A stretch of DNA of 6,267 bases from Dehalococcoidales bacterium (GTDB lineage Bacteria > Chloroflexota > Dehalococcoidia > Dehalococcoidales > Fen-1064): assembly GCA_016929875.1 (NCBI GenBank), contig JAFGHZ010000002.1, positions 1 to 6,267 of the forward strand, in the 5' to 3' direction. The notes beneath the pieces are model-generated. The model was not told where the DNA came from, made no database searches, and saw only the letters and a list, made by a program, of their open reading frames with translations. Below, in pieces: positions 1 to 5,580 of this stretch. Made by a program: the position numbers and the translations under genes. Position 1 is the stretch's first letter, and every line of letters begins with the position of its first letter.

Positions 1-957
1 CCCGAATTCCCCGTAGGTATAGCCAGCCAGCTCCGCAGCAGCGATGGTAGTGGTATCGGGACTGATGTCCGAATTGGGGTTTATATCAATGACGTATAGC
101 AAACCGTCTTTAATACGCATATCGATACGGGCATAGTCACGGCATCCCGTCACCATGTAAGCTTTTTTGCAGACCTGCTCGACTTCATACAGTTCATCTT
201 CGCTGAGCTTTGCCGGAAGTACCGTTTCAATTTTCTGATACTGCTCTGAATCCGGCACAAATTTAGCCTCATAAGAGCAAATCCTGTCATGTGCATCCCG
301 AAGCGATGAGAATTCCATCTCGGCCGGCGGCAACATGCAAACATCACCGTTACCCCAGAGAGAGACGTGCAATTCGCGCCCATCGATAAAGTCCTCAACC
401 AGTACGGGCTGTCCGAACTTTTCGAGTATGTAGGCGACCCTGCTTTTTAGTTCCGCTTCCGTCATCACGATAGCATTACGGTCGATCCCTTCGCTGCAAT
501 GCTCTCTCGCAGGTTTGACAATAGCGGGGAACCGTCCCCATCTGACGGGCGACTTGCTATTATACATTTGCCAAGCAGGAGTCGGAATTCCCGACTCCTC
601 GAGAAGCTGTTTTATAAGATGCTTATTCTGAGAAAGTGTTATTATGTCGGAACCGGCACCGGTGAACGTGAAGCCCCGCTGTTCCAGATATTCTGCGACA
701 AACCATTCGCCATGGGGTACGCCGGGGAGACTTTCACACCAGTTGAAGACGATATGCTCGAGGGGGTCGTAACCAGATAATACAGAGTCAAGATTTTGAT
801 CAGTGATGGGGACAAGTACAGTTCTATACCCTATCCCACTCATCGCTTGTTTGAGCTGGAGGGTCACATCGAGGGCCTGTTTCCGTTCCTCTGGCAACCA
901 GGACGGATCCAGGTTGAACAACAATAAGACGGATATTCCCGATGGAAGAAGATTCAT
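1..957 (-). CDS. D-Ala-D-Ala-ligase-like ATP-grasp enzyme, 3' end cut by window edge
   Basis: A reading frame of 319 codons stays open from 957 to the left edge, so the C-terminus is missing, probably by only a few tens of residues. The fold is ATP-grasp of the D-alanine-D-alanine ligase type, which joins a carboxylate to an amine through an acyl-phosphate. Visible landmarks are an N-terminal strand ending FNLDP (14-18), GAGSD (100-104) followed by QNK, IPTP (124-127), the nucleotide-binding strand PAIVKP (144-149), VEDFIDGREL (187-196), and the Mg-binding residues in YARID (275-279) and DINPN (291-295). The usual Ddl N-terminal GG-S-E-H-E signature is absent, so the substrate may not be D-alanine; a peptide or amino-acid ligase is equally possible. 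The start could also be ATG 963, two codons upstream. Neither start has a good Shine-Dalgarno site of its own; the strong one lies in front of a short ORF that overlaps ATG 957. Confidence 0.85.
   Translation of the reverse strand, partial: MNLLPSGISVLLLFNLDPSWLPEERKQALDVTLQLKQAMSGIGYRTVLVPITDQNLDSVLSGYDPLEHIVFNWCESLPGVPHGEWFVAEYLEQRGFTFTGAGSDIITLSQNKHLIKQLLEESGIPTPAWQMYNSKSPVRWGRFPAIVKPAREHCSEGIDRNAIVMTEAELKSRVAYILEKFGQPVLVEDFIDGRELHVSLWGNGDVCMLPPAEMEFSSLRDAHDRICSYEAKFVPDSEQYQKIETVLPAKLSEDELYEVEQVCKKAYMVTGCRDYARIDMRIKDGLLYVIDINPNSDISPDTTTIAAAELAGYTYGEFG
577..599. repeat. Perfect 9-base inverted repeat inside the ATP-grasp gene
   Basis: AGGAGTCGG (577-585) and CCGACTCCT (591-599) are exact reverse complements around a 5-base AATTC spacer. 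The repeat falls in the codons for ESGIPT of the ligase. No T-tract follows on either strand, so it does not look like an intrinsic terminator. Confidence 0.6.
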
Positions 958-983
958 CGCCATTCGAGGATTCCCAGTTCCAT
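954..983 (-). CDS. Possible 9-codon leader ORF (MELGILEWR) coupled to the ATP-grasp gene
   Basis: ATG 983 follows the strong Shine-Dalgarno GGGAGGG with a short spacer. Nine codons later it stops at TGA 956-954, which overlaps the ligase ATG 957-955 in an ATGA arrangement. The ligase start lacks a good site of its own, so ribosomes could reach it by stop-start coupling. Whether the peptide itself matters is unknown. A sequencing frameshift that hides a single longer N-terminus is the main alternative. Confidence 0.4.
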   Translation of the reverse strand: MELGILEWR

Positions 984-1039
984 TTTCCCTCCCAAAACAG
1001 ACTGAGTGTGCAGAGAAACACACCAACCTGACGATTTAT

Positions 1040-1188
1040 CTATATCAAAATATGTTAATTCAAAACATTAATTAATTATAACCTTTCAACAGTGAATTAA
1101 TCAACAAAAATTTTAAAAATTTTCCGAAAAAATTAACGCCGCAAATTAAACAAAAAAACATGATTTTCGGCATACCCGAACAGTCATA
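1040..1188. other. AT-rich intergenic stretch with no gene
   Basis: This is the gene-free part of the 964-1286 gap. It carries the ligase promoter, A/T tracts around 1106-1123 and 1151-1158, and a small inverted repeat, ATGTT/AACAT (about 1052-1068), just downstream of the promoter on the minus strand. That repeat could be an operator but is too short to claim. No reading frame with recognisable similarity was found between 1040 and 1188. The remainder of the gap, from 1189, is the mntP remnant. Confidence 0.5.
1075..1123 (-). promoter_or_regulatory. Sigma-70-type promoter with UP-like element for the ATP-grasp gene
   Basis: On the minus strand there is a perfect -10 TATAAT (1080-1075), an 18-base spacer, and a -35 of TTGATT (1104-1099). 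Directly upstream is an alternating A/T tract (about 1123-1106) resembling an UP element. The predicted transcript has a leader of roughly 85 to 110 bases before the ligase start. No other promoter in the window has this combination. Confidence 0.55.
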
Positions 1189-1290
1189 GATAGGAAATCT
1201 CACAAACTGCTGGGAAAGCGCGCCGAGTTAATCGGCGCGATAATACTCATCGCCATCGGGCTGAGAATCCTGCTCAGCCACTTACTCTAA
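1189..1290 (+). pseudogene. mntP: 3' remnant of manganese efflux pump gene mntP
   Basis: Reading plus-strand codons from 1189 to the TAA at 1288-1290 gives a short peptide whose core is LLGKRAELIGAIILIAIG, followed by LRILLSHLL and stop. This is the pattern of the last transmembrane helix and C-terminus of MntP (formerly YebN/DUF204), where the E. coli protein reads IIGKKAEILGG and ends in a similar hydrophobic helix. Only about 33 of the roughly 190 codons expected for MntP remain. Upstream, the frame runs through non-matching sequence to a TAA at 1147-1149 and contains no ATG, GTG or TTG start. The fragment is therefore a decayed gene end, probably left by a deletion. Its TAA overlaps the TAG (1289-1287) of the convergent hydrolase gene. 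Confidence 0.75.
1219..1239 (-). terminator. GC-rich hairpin, possible terminator of the hydrolase gene
   Basis: The arms CGCGCCGA (1219-1226) and TCGGCGCG (1232-1239) are perfect inverted repeats of 8 bases around a 5-base loop, about 48 bases past the hydrolase stop. Read on the minus strand, the hairpin is followed by CTTTCCC, a poor T-tract, so termination is plausible but not convincing. The hairpin lies in the codons of the mntP remnant, so it may simply be a coding coincidence. Confidence 0.3.
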
Positions 1291-2984
1291 AGCCAGTCTG
1301 CGTAGCGCTCTCTCACCACCGCTTCCGCCAATTTACCCCGTATATTGAACGTCCGGTTTTTGGCAAAGCTTTGCTGGTACGCCTGCTCGGTAGCCATATT
1401 CACATCCCAGAGGAACGCCCCTTTAACAACCCCCGGATACTTGTCCATAGTATTGAAAAGGGCCTCGTAAGCATTTGCCTGGGCTTCCTCTCCGTCATCC
1501 TTGCCGTTGCCGTCATTGTCCTTAAATACCTTATTGGTAAATTCGTCGGCACTCGCATTCTGCAGTGCGACCAGAGAATCCACATAACCGAATTCGGTAA
1601 ATATCAGGGGTTTGTTACCATTTCTCTCCTTGAGAGGCTTCAGCATCCCGTTGAATATCGCATCCCAGACACCCTCGAGGTCGAGGACTGTGGGCACACT
1701 GTTAGGAATGTTCTGCACAAGTGGGAAGTAGGCACTAACCGCAATAAAATCCAGGTCCAGGTCGCTGACCAGATAATCGGAACCCGGCCCGAAAAAGTTC
1801 CTATCAACCAGAACCTGATAATGCATTTCATAACCGAGCTGTCCGTTATAAACAGCCCGAACGGCGCTGACCATCGCCTGAATTTCGTTCAAAAAATTAT
1901 TCGTCCAGCGACCGCCGGAGCGACTGCGGAACAACCTGTCGGTCTCCGTCCCGAGAGTCATCATCCCGACCCCTTCTTCCTCGGCAATACGAGCGATATG
2001 GACGAGACAATCGGTATAAGACTGCCAGAAGCTGGCCACGAATGACGCGTGTTGAGGATGGTCGGTGCGCCACGGCCAGTACTCCGCCTGAATATTCGAA
2101 CTTTCAAGATGCATCAATGGGTCGCCTAACTGCCAGCGACTCACCGGGTGCTCACCGGCGGCGCCCGATTCAAAAGCCATGTGAATATACACATCGAAGC
2201 CGTGATTACGGAATGCCTGTATCAGACTACGCAGGGTATCATCGCGGAATGTCGGAATCTGGAGGCTCTCGCTGTAATCAAGTTCGACCGTGCTGTCCAT
2301 ACTGCCATCGATATGAAGCGCCACCGAAATACCGACCCAGTTGACATTGAGGTCCCGCAGATAACGGAAATACTCGTCAGGAAGGTTGGCAACGGAAGTA
2401 CGGTTAGTGCCCCAATTACCACCCATATGCACTGCCCGGAAGTTAGCGCCGGTACCTGTGGGAATAGTCCAGTCCGTTGTAGCTGGTGTGGTATAAACCG
2501 TAGTTTGCTGAACGGTCGTAGTGGTTGCAGCTCCTGTCGGCGGAGGTACGACAACAAACTCACCCTGACAACCGTTAACATCGACGGTGTAAGTACCGGG
2601 GGTTTCCTGAGAATGCTTGAACATTACCGTATCGCTGGCACCGGCATCCAGAGTAATTTGCTGTTCGGCGACAACCTGGCCGTTAACCTTTAACGATACA
2701 GTGAGGGTGCCGGGGACATTACCGCTATTTGTAACAAGAACACTGATACCAAAATTTTCACGGATTTTCACCTGGGCAGGTTGTATCAAAAGATTACTGA
2801 CGGTGAAGACCGTGCCGGAGGCAGTTATCGTAGTGGTGGTAGTGACGGTAGTGGTAGTCGCAGCTTCAGGGGATTGTGTTGTTGCCGATGTCGTGACGGA
2901 ACAGCCAAAAAACGTCACCAGAAATACGATAGCGAGGCAAACCGCGAGTGGCCGATAAATCCCACAATGTTTACACTTTATCAT
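1287..2984 (-). CDS. Exported Thr-rich protein: CARDB-like domain plus GH113-like glycoside hydrolase
   Basis: An exported, probably membrane-anchored, sugar hydrolase of about 565 residues. The start is set at ATG 2984 because AAGGAGGT (2998-2991) sits 6 bases before it; ATG 2990, two codons upstream, touches the Shine-Dalgarno site. Numbering here follows ATG 2990. A short charged region with CKHC (6-9) precedes a hydrophobic helix ending FFGC (27-30). Cys30 is a likely lipidation site, although Phe at -3 and -2 departs from the usual lipobox. Next come a Thr-rich linker (36-56), a CARDB-like beta-sandwich (about 60-148), a second Thr-rich linker (about 152-177), and a TIM barrel (about 180-567). 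GTE (347-349) and TEFGY (465-469) fit the acid/base and nucleophile glutamates of clan GH-A, closest in feel to GH113 beta-mannanases. DNDGNGKDDGEE (491-502) is an EF-hand-like loop inside the barrel. The true substrate is unknown. Confidence 0.75.
   Translation of the reverse strand: MIKCKHCGIYRPLAVCLAIVFLVTFFGCSVTTSATTQSPEAATTTTVTTTTTITASGTVFTVSNLLIQPAQVKIRENFGISVLVTNSGNVPGTLTVSLKVNGQVVAEQQITLDAGASDTVMFKHSQETPGTYTVDVNGCQGEFVVVPPPTGAATTTTVQQTTVYTTPATTDWTIPTGTGANFRAVHMGGNWGTNRTSVANLPDEYFRYLRDLNVNWVGISVALHIDGSMDSTVELDYSESLQIPTFRDDTLRSLIQAFRNHGFDVYIHMAFESGAAGEHPVSRWQLGDPLMHLESSNIQAEYWPWRTDHPQHASFVASFWQSYTDCLVHIARIAEEEGVGMMTLGTETDRLFRSRSGGRWTNNFLNEIQAMVSAVRAVYNGQLGYEMHYQVLVDRNFFGPGSDYLVSDLDLDFIAVSAYFPLVQNIPNSVPTVLDLEGVWDAIFNGMLKPLKERNGNKPLIFTEFGYVDSLVALQNASADEFTNKVFKDNDGNGKDDGEEAQANAYEALFNTMDKYPGVVKGAFLWDVNMATEQAYQQSFAKNRTFNIRGKLAEAVVRERYADWL
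2823..2885. repeat. Low-complexity Thr-codon tract (first linker)
   Basis: Near-repeats of GTAGTGGT on the plus strand encode the TTTTVTTTTT run of the hydrolase linker on the minus strand. Such a tract can change length by replication slippage in steps of three without breaking the frame. A second, less regular Thr-rich tract lies at 2460-2537. Confidence 0.6.
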
Positions 2985-2990
2985 TGCCAT

Positions 2991-3014
2991 ACCTCCTTAC
3001 GAGTTATCAGGAGG
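2991..3014 (-). promoter_or_regulatory. Shine-Dalgarno of the hydrolase gene within a possible sequestering hairpin
   Basis: AAGGAGGT (2998-2991) is a near-perfect ribosome binding site that favours ATG 2984 over ATG 2990. Eleven bases upstream on the transcript lies CCTCCT (3014-3009), an exact complement of AGGAGG (2997-2992). The two could pair into a 6-base GC-rich stem that hides the site. Confidence 0.45.
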
Positions 3015-3073
3015 AAGTTCATCGGGTTGCTATTATTGATTTTTAAAATGTCAAAAAGCAGGATACGGGGGAA

Positions 3074-3082
3074 ATTGTACCA
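3074..3082 (-). promoter_or_regulatory. Possible extended -10 promoter for the hydrolase gene
   Basis: TGGTACAAT reads as TGn followed by a -10 box (TACAAT, 3079-3074), in the 110-base gap between the glycosyltransferase stop and the hydrolase start. No good -35 is visible at 17 or 18 bases. A perfect TTGACA further downstream (about 3055-3050) lacks a matching -10. The hydrolase may thus be transcribed separately as well as by read-through. Confidence 0.3.
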
Positions 3083-3094
3083 TACATCCCCTTA

Positions 3095-4285
3095 CTATAA
3101 TAAAACCGGCGATCCCCACCAGTAAGATATCGGAGATAGAATAGCAAAGACGGCGACATGCGCCAGCAGGTAAAATCCCAACACTCCTAAAGCAACCCAC
3201 CCCAGCGTACCGCCTTTTTTTGTCTCCCAGGCCCGCCAGAGCCCGGAAAGCGCAATCCCCAGACCGATGCAAATAGAGCCGACAGTAGGATAAATGTAAA
3301 ACGGATAAGTAATTCTATCGGTAATCATGACGCCCGGTATCCACATAAGATAGGTAGCCGTGAACCACGACAAACCGAAGATAGCGGCATCGCTGTGTTT
3401 TACCGCTTTATAGAGCATGTAAACCACGGCAGGGACAATCAATGCCAGCACGCTGTAGCTGATTACCCCGAAATAATTAGGGTCGAACGTATAAGGGGTA
3501 GTATCGTATCTGAATATCCATCCTATCGGCTTTTGAGCATACCCAGCCTCCACGCTGGAAAAGGTCAGAGTGCCGCTTTGTTTTATCATATAAAATATCC
3601 GGTCGACAGGATTGGTCAATCTGCCGAAGGTGAAAAAATCGGACAACGGCATCAAAAAAACAAACGAGACCGGAGCGAAGATGACCAGGCCGGCGAACTC
3701 CCAGAAACGGTCCCGCCTGACGATCAACCAGTGCAGTCCGATGGCAATGATTGCCAGAGCACCGTTAAGCTTGCAGAGAGCGCTGAGGCCTACCGCGATT
3801 CCGGCAAAGGGATAATTGCCCCTGAGATACAACCAGAAAGCCAGCATCGTGAAAGTCAGACAGGGAACATCCAGCATTGCCATGCTGGAAAAAGTAAATG
3901 TCAGGTTCTCAAAAGCGAGCAGAAAAGTTGCCAGGAATGCCATCCTGCGGGACATCGAGAGCTGCCGGCAGATGAAATACATCAGAACGATACTGCCAAT
4001 CCCTAACATGACAGGGAAAAAGCGCCAGCCAAGCGGGTTATCGCCGAAGATACGCATTCCCCACAACACGAAATCCTTGGATAAGGTGGGGTGCTCGGGA
4101 CGCTGGTCTTCTTGCCCTTCAATAATTGCCCGCGCGTCATTTATGTAATGGGCTTCGTCAAAGACCGCTCTACCGGGGAGCATGATAATACTGAAGTGCA
4201 TCGCCGTCACGATTACTACCAGAAGACAAAGCCAACTGTATTCCCAGCGATTAAACCGTTTGACCAGGTTTATTAATTTTTTCAC
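3095..4285 (-). CDS. GT39/PMT-type polytopic membrane glycosyltransferase
   Basis: An integral membrane protein of about 396 residues with roughly ten hydrophobic helices, resembling the GT39 family (protein O-mannosyltransferases and relatives). These use a polyprenyl-phosphate sugar and transfer it on the outer face of the membrane. Key signs, numbered from GTG 4285, are the acidic pair in FDEAHY (42-47) in the first external loop after helix one, RPEHPTLSK (62-70), and AMLDVP (137-142), which matches the LLD-P element of PMT proteins. GTG 4285 is chosen because KKLINL follows and a weak GGGAAAG precedes it. An in-frame TTG at 4321 directly abuts the stop of the upstream gene and would add 12 residues by coupling, but it has no Shine-Dalgarno site. 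Together with the preceding GT2-GtrA gene it forms a natural donor-maker and donor-user pair. The acceptor could be protein, lipid or polysaccharide. Confidence 0.8.
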   Translation of the reverse strand: MKKLINLVKRFNRWEYSWLCLLVVIVTAMHFSIIMLPGRAVFDEAHYINDARAIIEGQEDQRPEHPTLSKDFVLWGMRIFGDNPLGWRFFPVMLGIGSIVLMYFICRQLSMSRRMAFLATFLLAFENLTFTFSSMAMLDVPCLTFTMLAFWLYLRGNYPFAGIAVGLSALCKLNGALAIIAIGLHWLIVRRDRFWEFAGLVIFAPVSFVFLMPLSDFFTFGRLTNPVDRIFYMIKQSGTLTFSSVEAGYAQKPIGWIFRYDTTPYTFDPNYFGVISYSVLALIVPAVVYMLYKAVKHSDAAIFGLSWFTATYLMWIPGVMITDRITYPFYIYPTVGSICIGLGIALSGLWRAWETKKGGTLGWVALGVLGFYLLAHVAVFAILSPISYWWGSPVLL

Positions 4286-4321
4286 AATGCTTTCCCATGG
4301 ATATCCGCTGTAAAACGGCAA

Positions 4322-5410
4322 TTATTTATTCGGAGTTCTCTTCCAGATCCAGCTTCTGGCAATGATAAATCTAACGAGGAAAACGATGAATATCGCCAGA
4401 GCGGCAGCAGGCACCGGGCTAAAATTACAGTACTCCACAAGGACAAAAAGGAACCCCATATCGAGGAGCAATGTCGCCAGCCCCATAAGCAGGTACCGCC
4501 CGAAACCGCCCTTCCGCTCTTTCCAGCCTCTGAACGTCCAGGCACGGTTCATCAAATAATTACTGATAATGGCAACGAGCGAAGAGACAATAAAAGGCGG
4601 CAGGTAATACGGTTTGCCCAACTGGTTGAATTCGAACGTCTTCAGAGCCGGCAAAAGAGTGAGAAGACTGTACAGGGCAATGTTGATAATATAACCGATA
4701 CCCCCGACAATCATAAAATCGAGGATCTGGAATTTATAAGAATAAAGCTTTACCAGTTGCCGGATGTATTGCCAGATAATGCGTTTCGACAGCTTCGAAG
4801 TGCCCTGAGAGCGCCTCGCAAAAGTGTACGGGACCTCGGACACCAAACCGAACCGACCGCGCACCAAGATTTCGAGACCTATCTTCCACCCAAGGGGATT
4901 CAATGCTTTCGCATCGACAGAAGCACGTCTGAAGCCGAAGAAACCACTGACACGGTCTTTCACTTTGAACGCCAGCGGTAAAGCCAGCAGGTTGGCGACT
5001 AGAGAGACAATCCGCCTCGACAGCGTCCATTGCCCGGGACTTCCGCCTTTAATGTAGCGCGACGCCATTACAAATTCATGATTTTTCAGCGCTTTGAAGA
5101 TATCGGGCAAAACTTCCGGCGGATGTTGTAAATCGGCATCCATTACGATTACGAACTCGCCGCTCACATACGAAATGCCATCGGCAACTGCGGACGCCAG
5201 CCCCCGCTTATCTTTGCGAACGACTACTTTCACAGGGTATTTCCCGGATAAAGCCTGGATTAAATCGGCAGTCCCGTCTTTGCTGTTATCGTCGATAAAA
5301 ACGACTTCATAATCATAATCGGACAGACTGGTATGTATCCTTTCGACAAGACGGGCCACATTGTCCTTTTCATTATAGGTAGGAACTATGACAGAGACAG
5401 CCTTCCCCAT
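4322..5410 (-). CDS. GT2 polyprenyl-phosphate glycosyl synthase fused to GtrA domain
   Basis: This 362-residue protein joins a DPM1-like cytoplasmic GT2 domain (about 1-225) to a GtrA domain of four membrane helices (about 231-358). The GT2 part shows VSVIVPTYNE (5-14), DDNSKDGT (40-47), the metal-binding DAD (91-93) followed by LQHPPE, SGFFGFRR (155-162) and RSQGTSKLS (200-208). These are standard for enzymes that move a sugar from a nucleotide donor to dolichyl or polyprenyl phosphate. The GtrA part has DFMIVGGIGYIIN (231-243) and NYLMNRAWTF (284-293). GtrA proteins are thought to help flip polyprenyl-linked sugars. ATG 5410 follows GGAGGG at a short distance, with AAGGAG further upstream. 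It is the first gene of the minus-strand block and ends one base before the possible TTG start of the GT39 gene. The sugar (mannose, glucose or other) cannot be read from the sequence. Confidence 0.9.
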   Translation of the reverse strand: MGKAVSVIVPTYNEKDNVARLVERIHTSLSDYDYEVVFIDDNSKDGTADLIQALSGKYPVKVVVRKDKRGLASAVADGISYVSGEFVIVMDADLQHPPEVLPDIFKALKNHEFVMASRYIKGGSPGQWTLSRRIVSLVANLLALPLAFKVKDRVSGFFGFRRASVDAKALNPLGWKIGLEILVRGRFGLVSEVPYTFARRSQGTSKLSKRIIWQYIRQLVKLYSYKFQILDFMIVGGIGYIINIALYSLLTLLPALKTFEFNQLGKPYYLPPFIVSSLVAIISNYLMNRAWTFRGWKERKGGFGRYLLMGLATLLLDMGFLFVLVEYCNFSPVPAAALAIFIVFLVRFIIARSWIWKRTPNK

Positions 5411-5457
5411 CAGCCCTCCGCTCCTTTATATCGATTTGCAAAGCTAATTTTCTTTAC

Positions 5458-5466
5458 ATTGTATCA
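5458..5466 (-). promoter_or_regulatory. Possible extended -10 promoter for the GT2-GtrA gene
   Basis: TGATACAAT fits TGn plus a -10 box TACAAT (5463-5458), about 48 bases before the start codon. The -35 region is poor, as expected for an extended -10 type. The same TGnTACAAT form occurs before the hydrolase gene, which hints at shared control but could be chance. Confidence 0.4.
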
Positions 5467-5567
5467 CATTCGAAGAGAAAACTAATCCTGAGGACGTTAA
5501 ACGCCCCTGATCACAACAGACTCTTATTTTATGATAAGATTAGTAACATCATCCCGGAATTCATGAC

Positions 5568-5572
5568 AGGAG
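5568..5572 (+). promoter_or_regulatory. Shine-Dalgarno AGGAG that fixes the kinase start
   Basis: AGGAG lies 8 bases before ATG 5581. An in-frame ATG at 5563 is upstream of this site and has only weak purines before it, so 5581 is preferred. Confidence 0.7.
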
Positions 5573-5580
5573 AACCCAAA

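Larger units (their letters stand above)
5411..5580. other. Divergent intergenic region between GT2-GtrA and sensor kinase genes
   Basis: 170 bases separate the two divergent start codons. On the minus strand they hold the TGATACAAT promoter and the GGAGGG and AAGGAG ribosome sites of GT2-GtrA. A small inverted repeat, CTTAT/ATAAG, lies at about 5522-5537. No convincing -35/-10 pair was found for the plus-strand kinase; TATGAT and TAAGAT in the 5530s are the best -10 candidates. Confidence 0.5.

Noticed and set aside
499..1075. Plus-strand open frames at 499-780 and 803-1075
   Set aside because: They lie opposite the ATP-grasp gene, whose motifs are intact on the minus strand, and they have no motif of their own.
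1160..1189. Plus-strand mini-ORF starting at ATG 1160 as a possible start for the mntP remnant
   Set aside because: It reads a different frame and stops after nine codons at TAG 1187-1189, and it has no Shine-Dalgarno site.
1371..2045. Long plus-strand open frame of 224 codons opposite the hydrolase gene
   Set aside because: It is antisense to a gene with clear domains and a strong ribosome site, and it shows no recognisable motif. It is best explained as a shadow frame.
3050..3055. Perfect TTGACA on the minus strand as the -35 of a hydrolase promoter
   Set aside because: No acceptable -10 box lies 16 to 18 bases downstream. The nearest TAATAG-like box is only about 13 bases away.
3066..3093. 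GGGGA/TCCCC inverted repeat after the GT39 stop, with a T-run further on, as a terminator
   Set aside because: The stem is only five bases with a loop of about 14, the T-run starts well away from it, and it overlaps the possible extended -10 promoter.
3547..3905. Similar GCTGGAAAA segments within the GT39 gene as a direct repeat
   Set aside because: The match is short and imperfect. It comes from two similar TFSS peptide segments and does not extend into flanking sequence.
3395..4006. Plus-strand open frame of 203 codons opposite the GT39 gene
   Set aside because: The composition is very polar, as expected from the antisense of a hydrophobic membrane protein, and no family features are visible.
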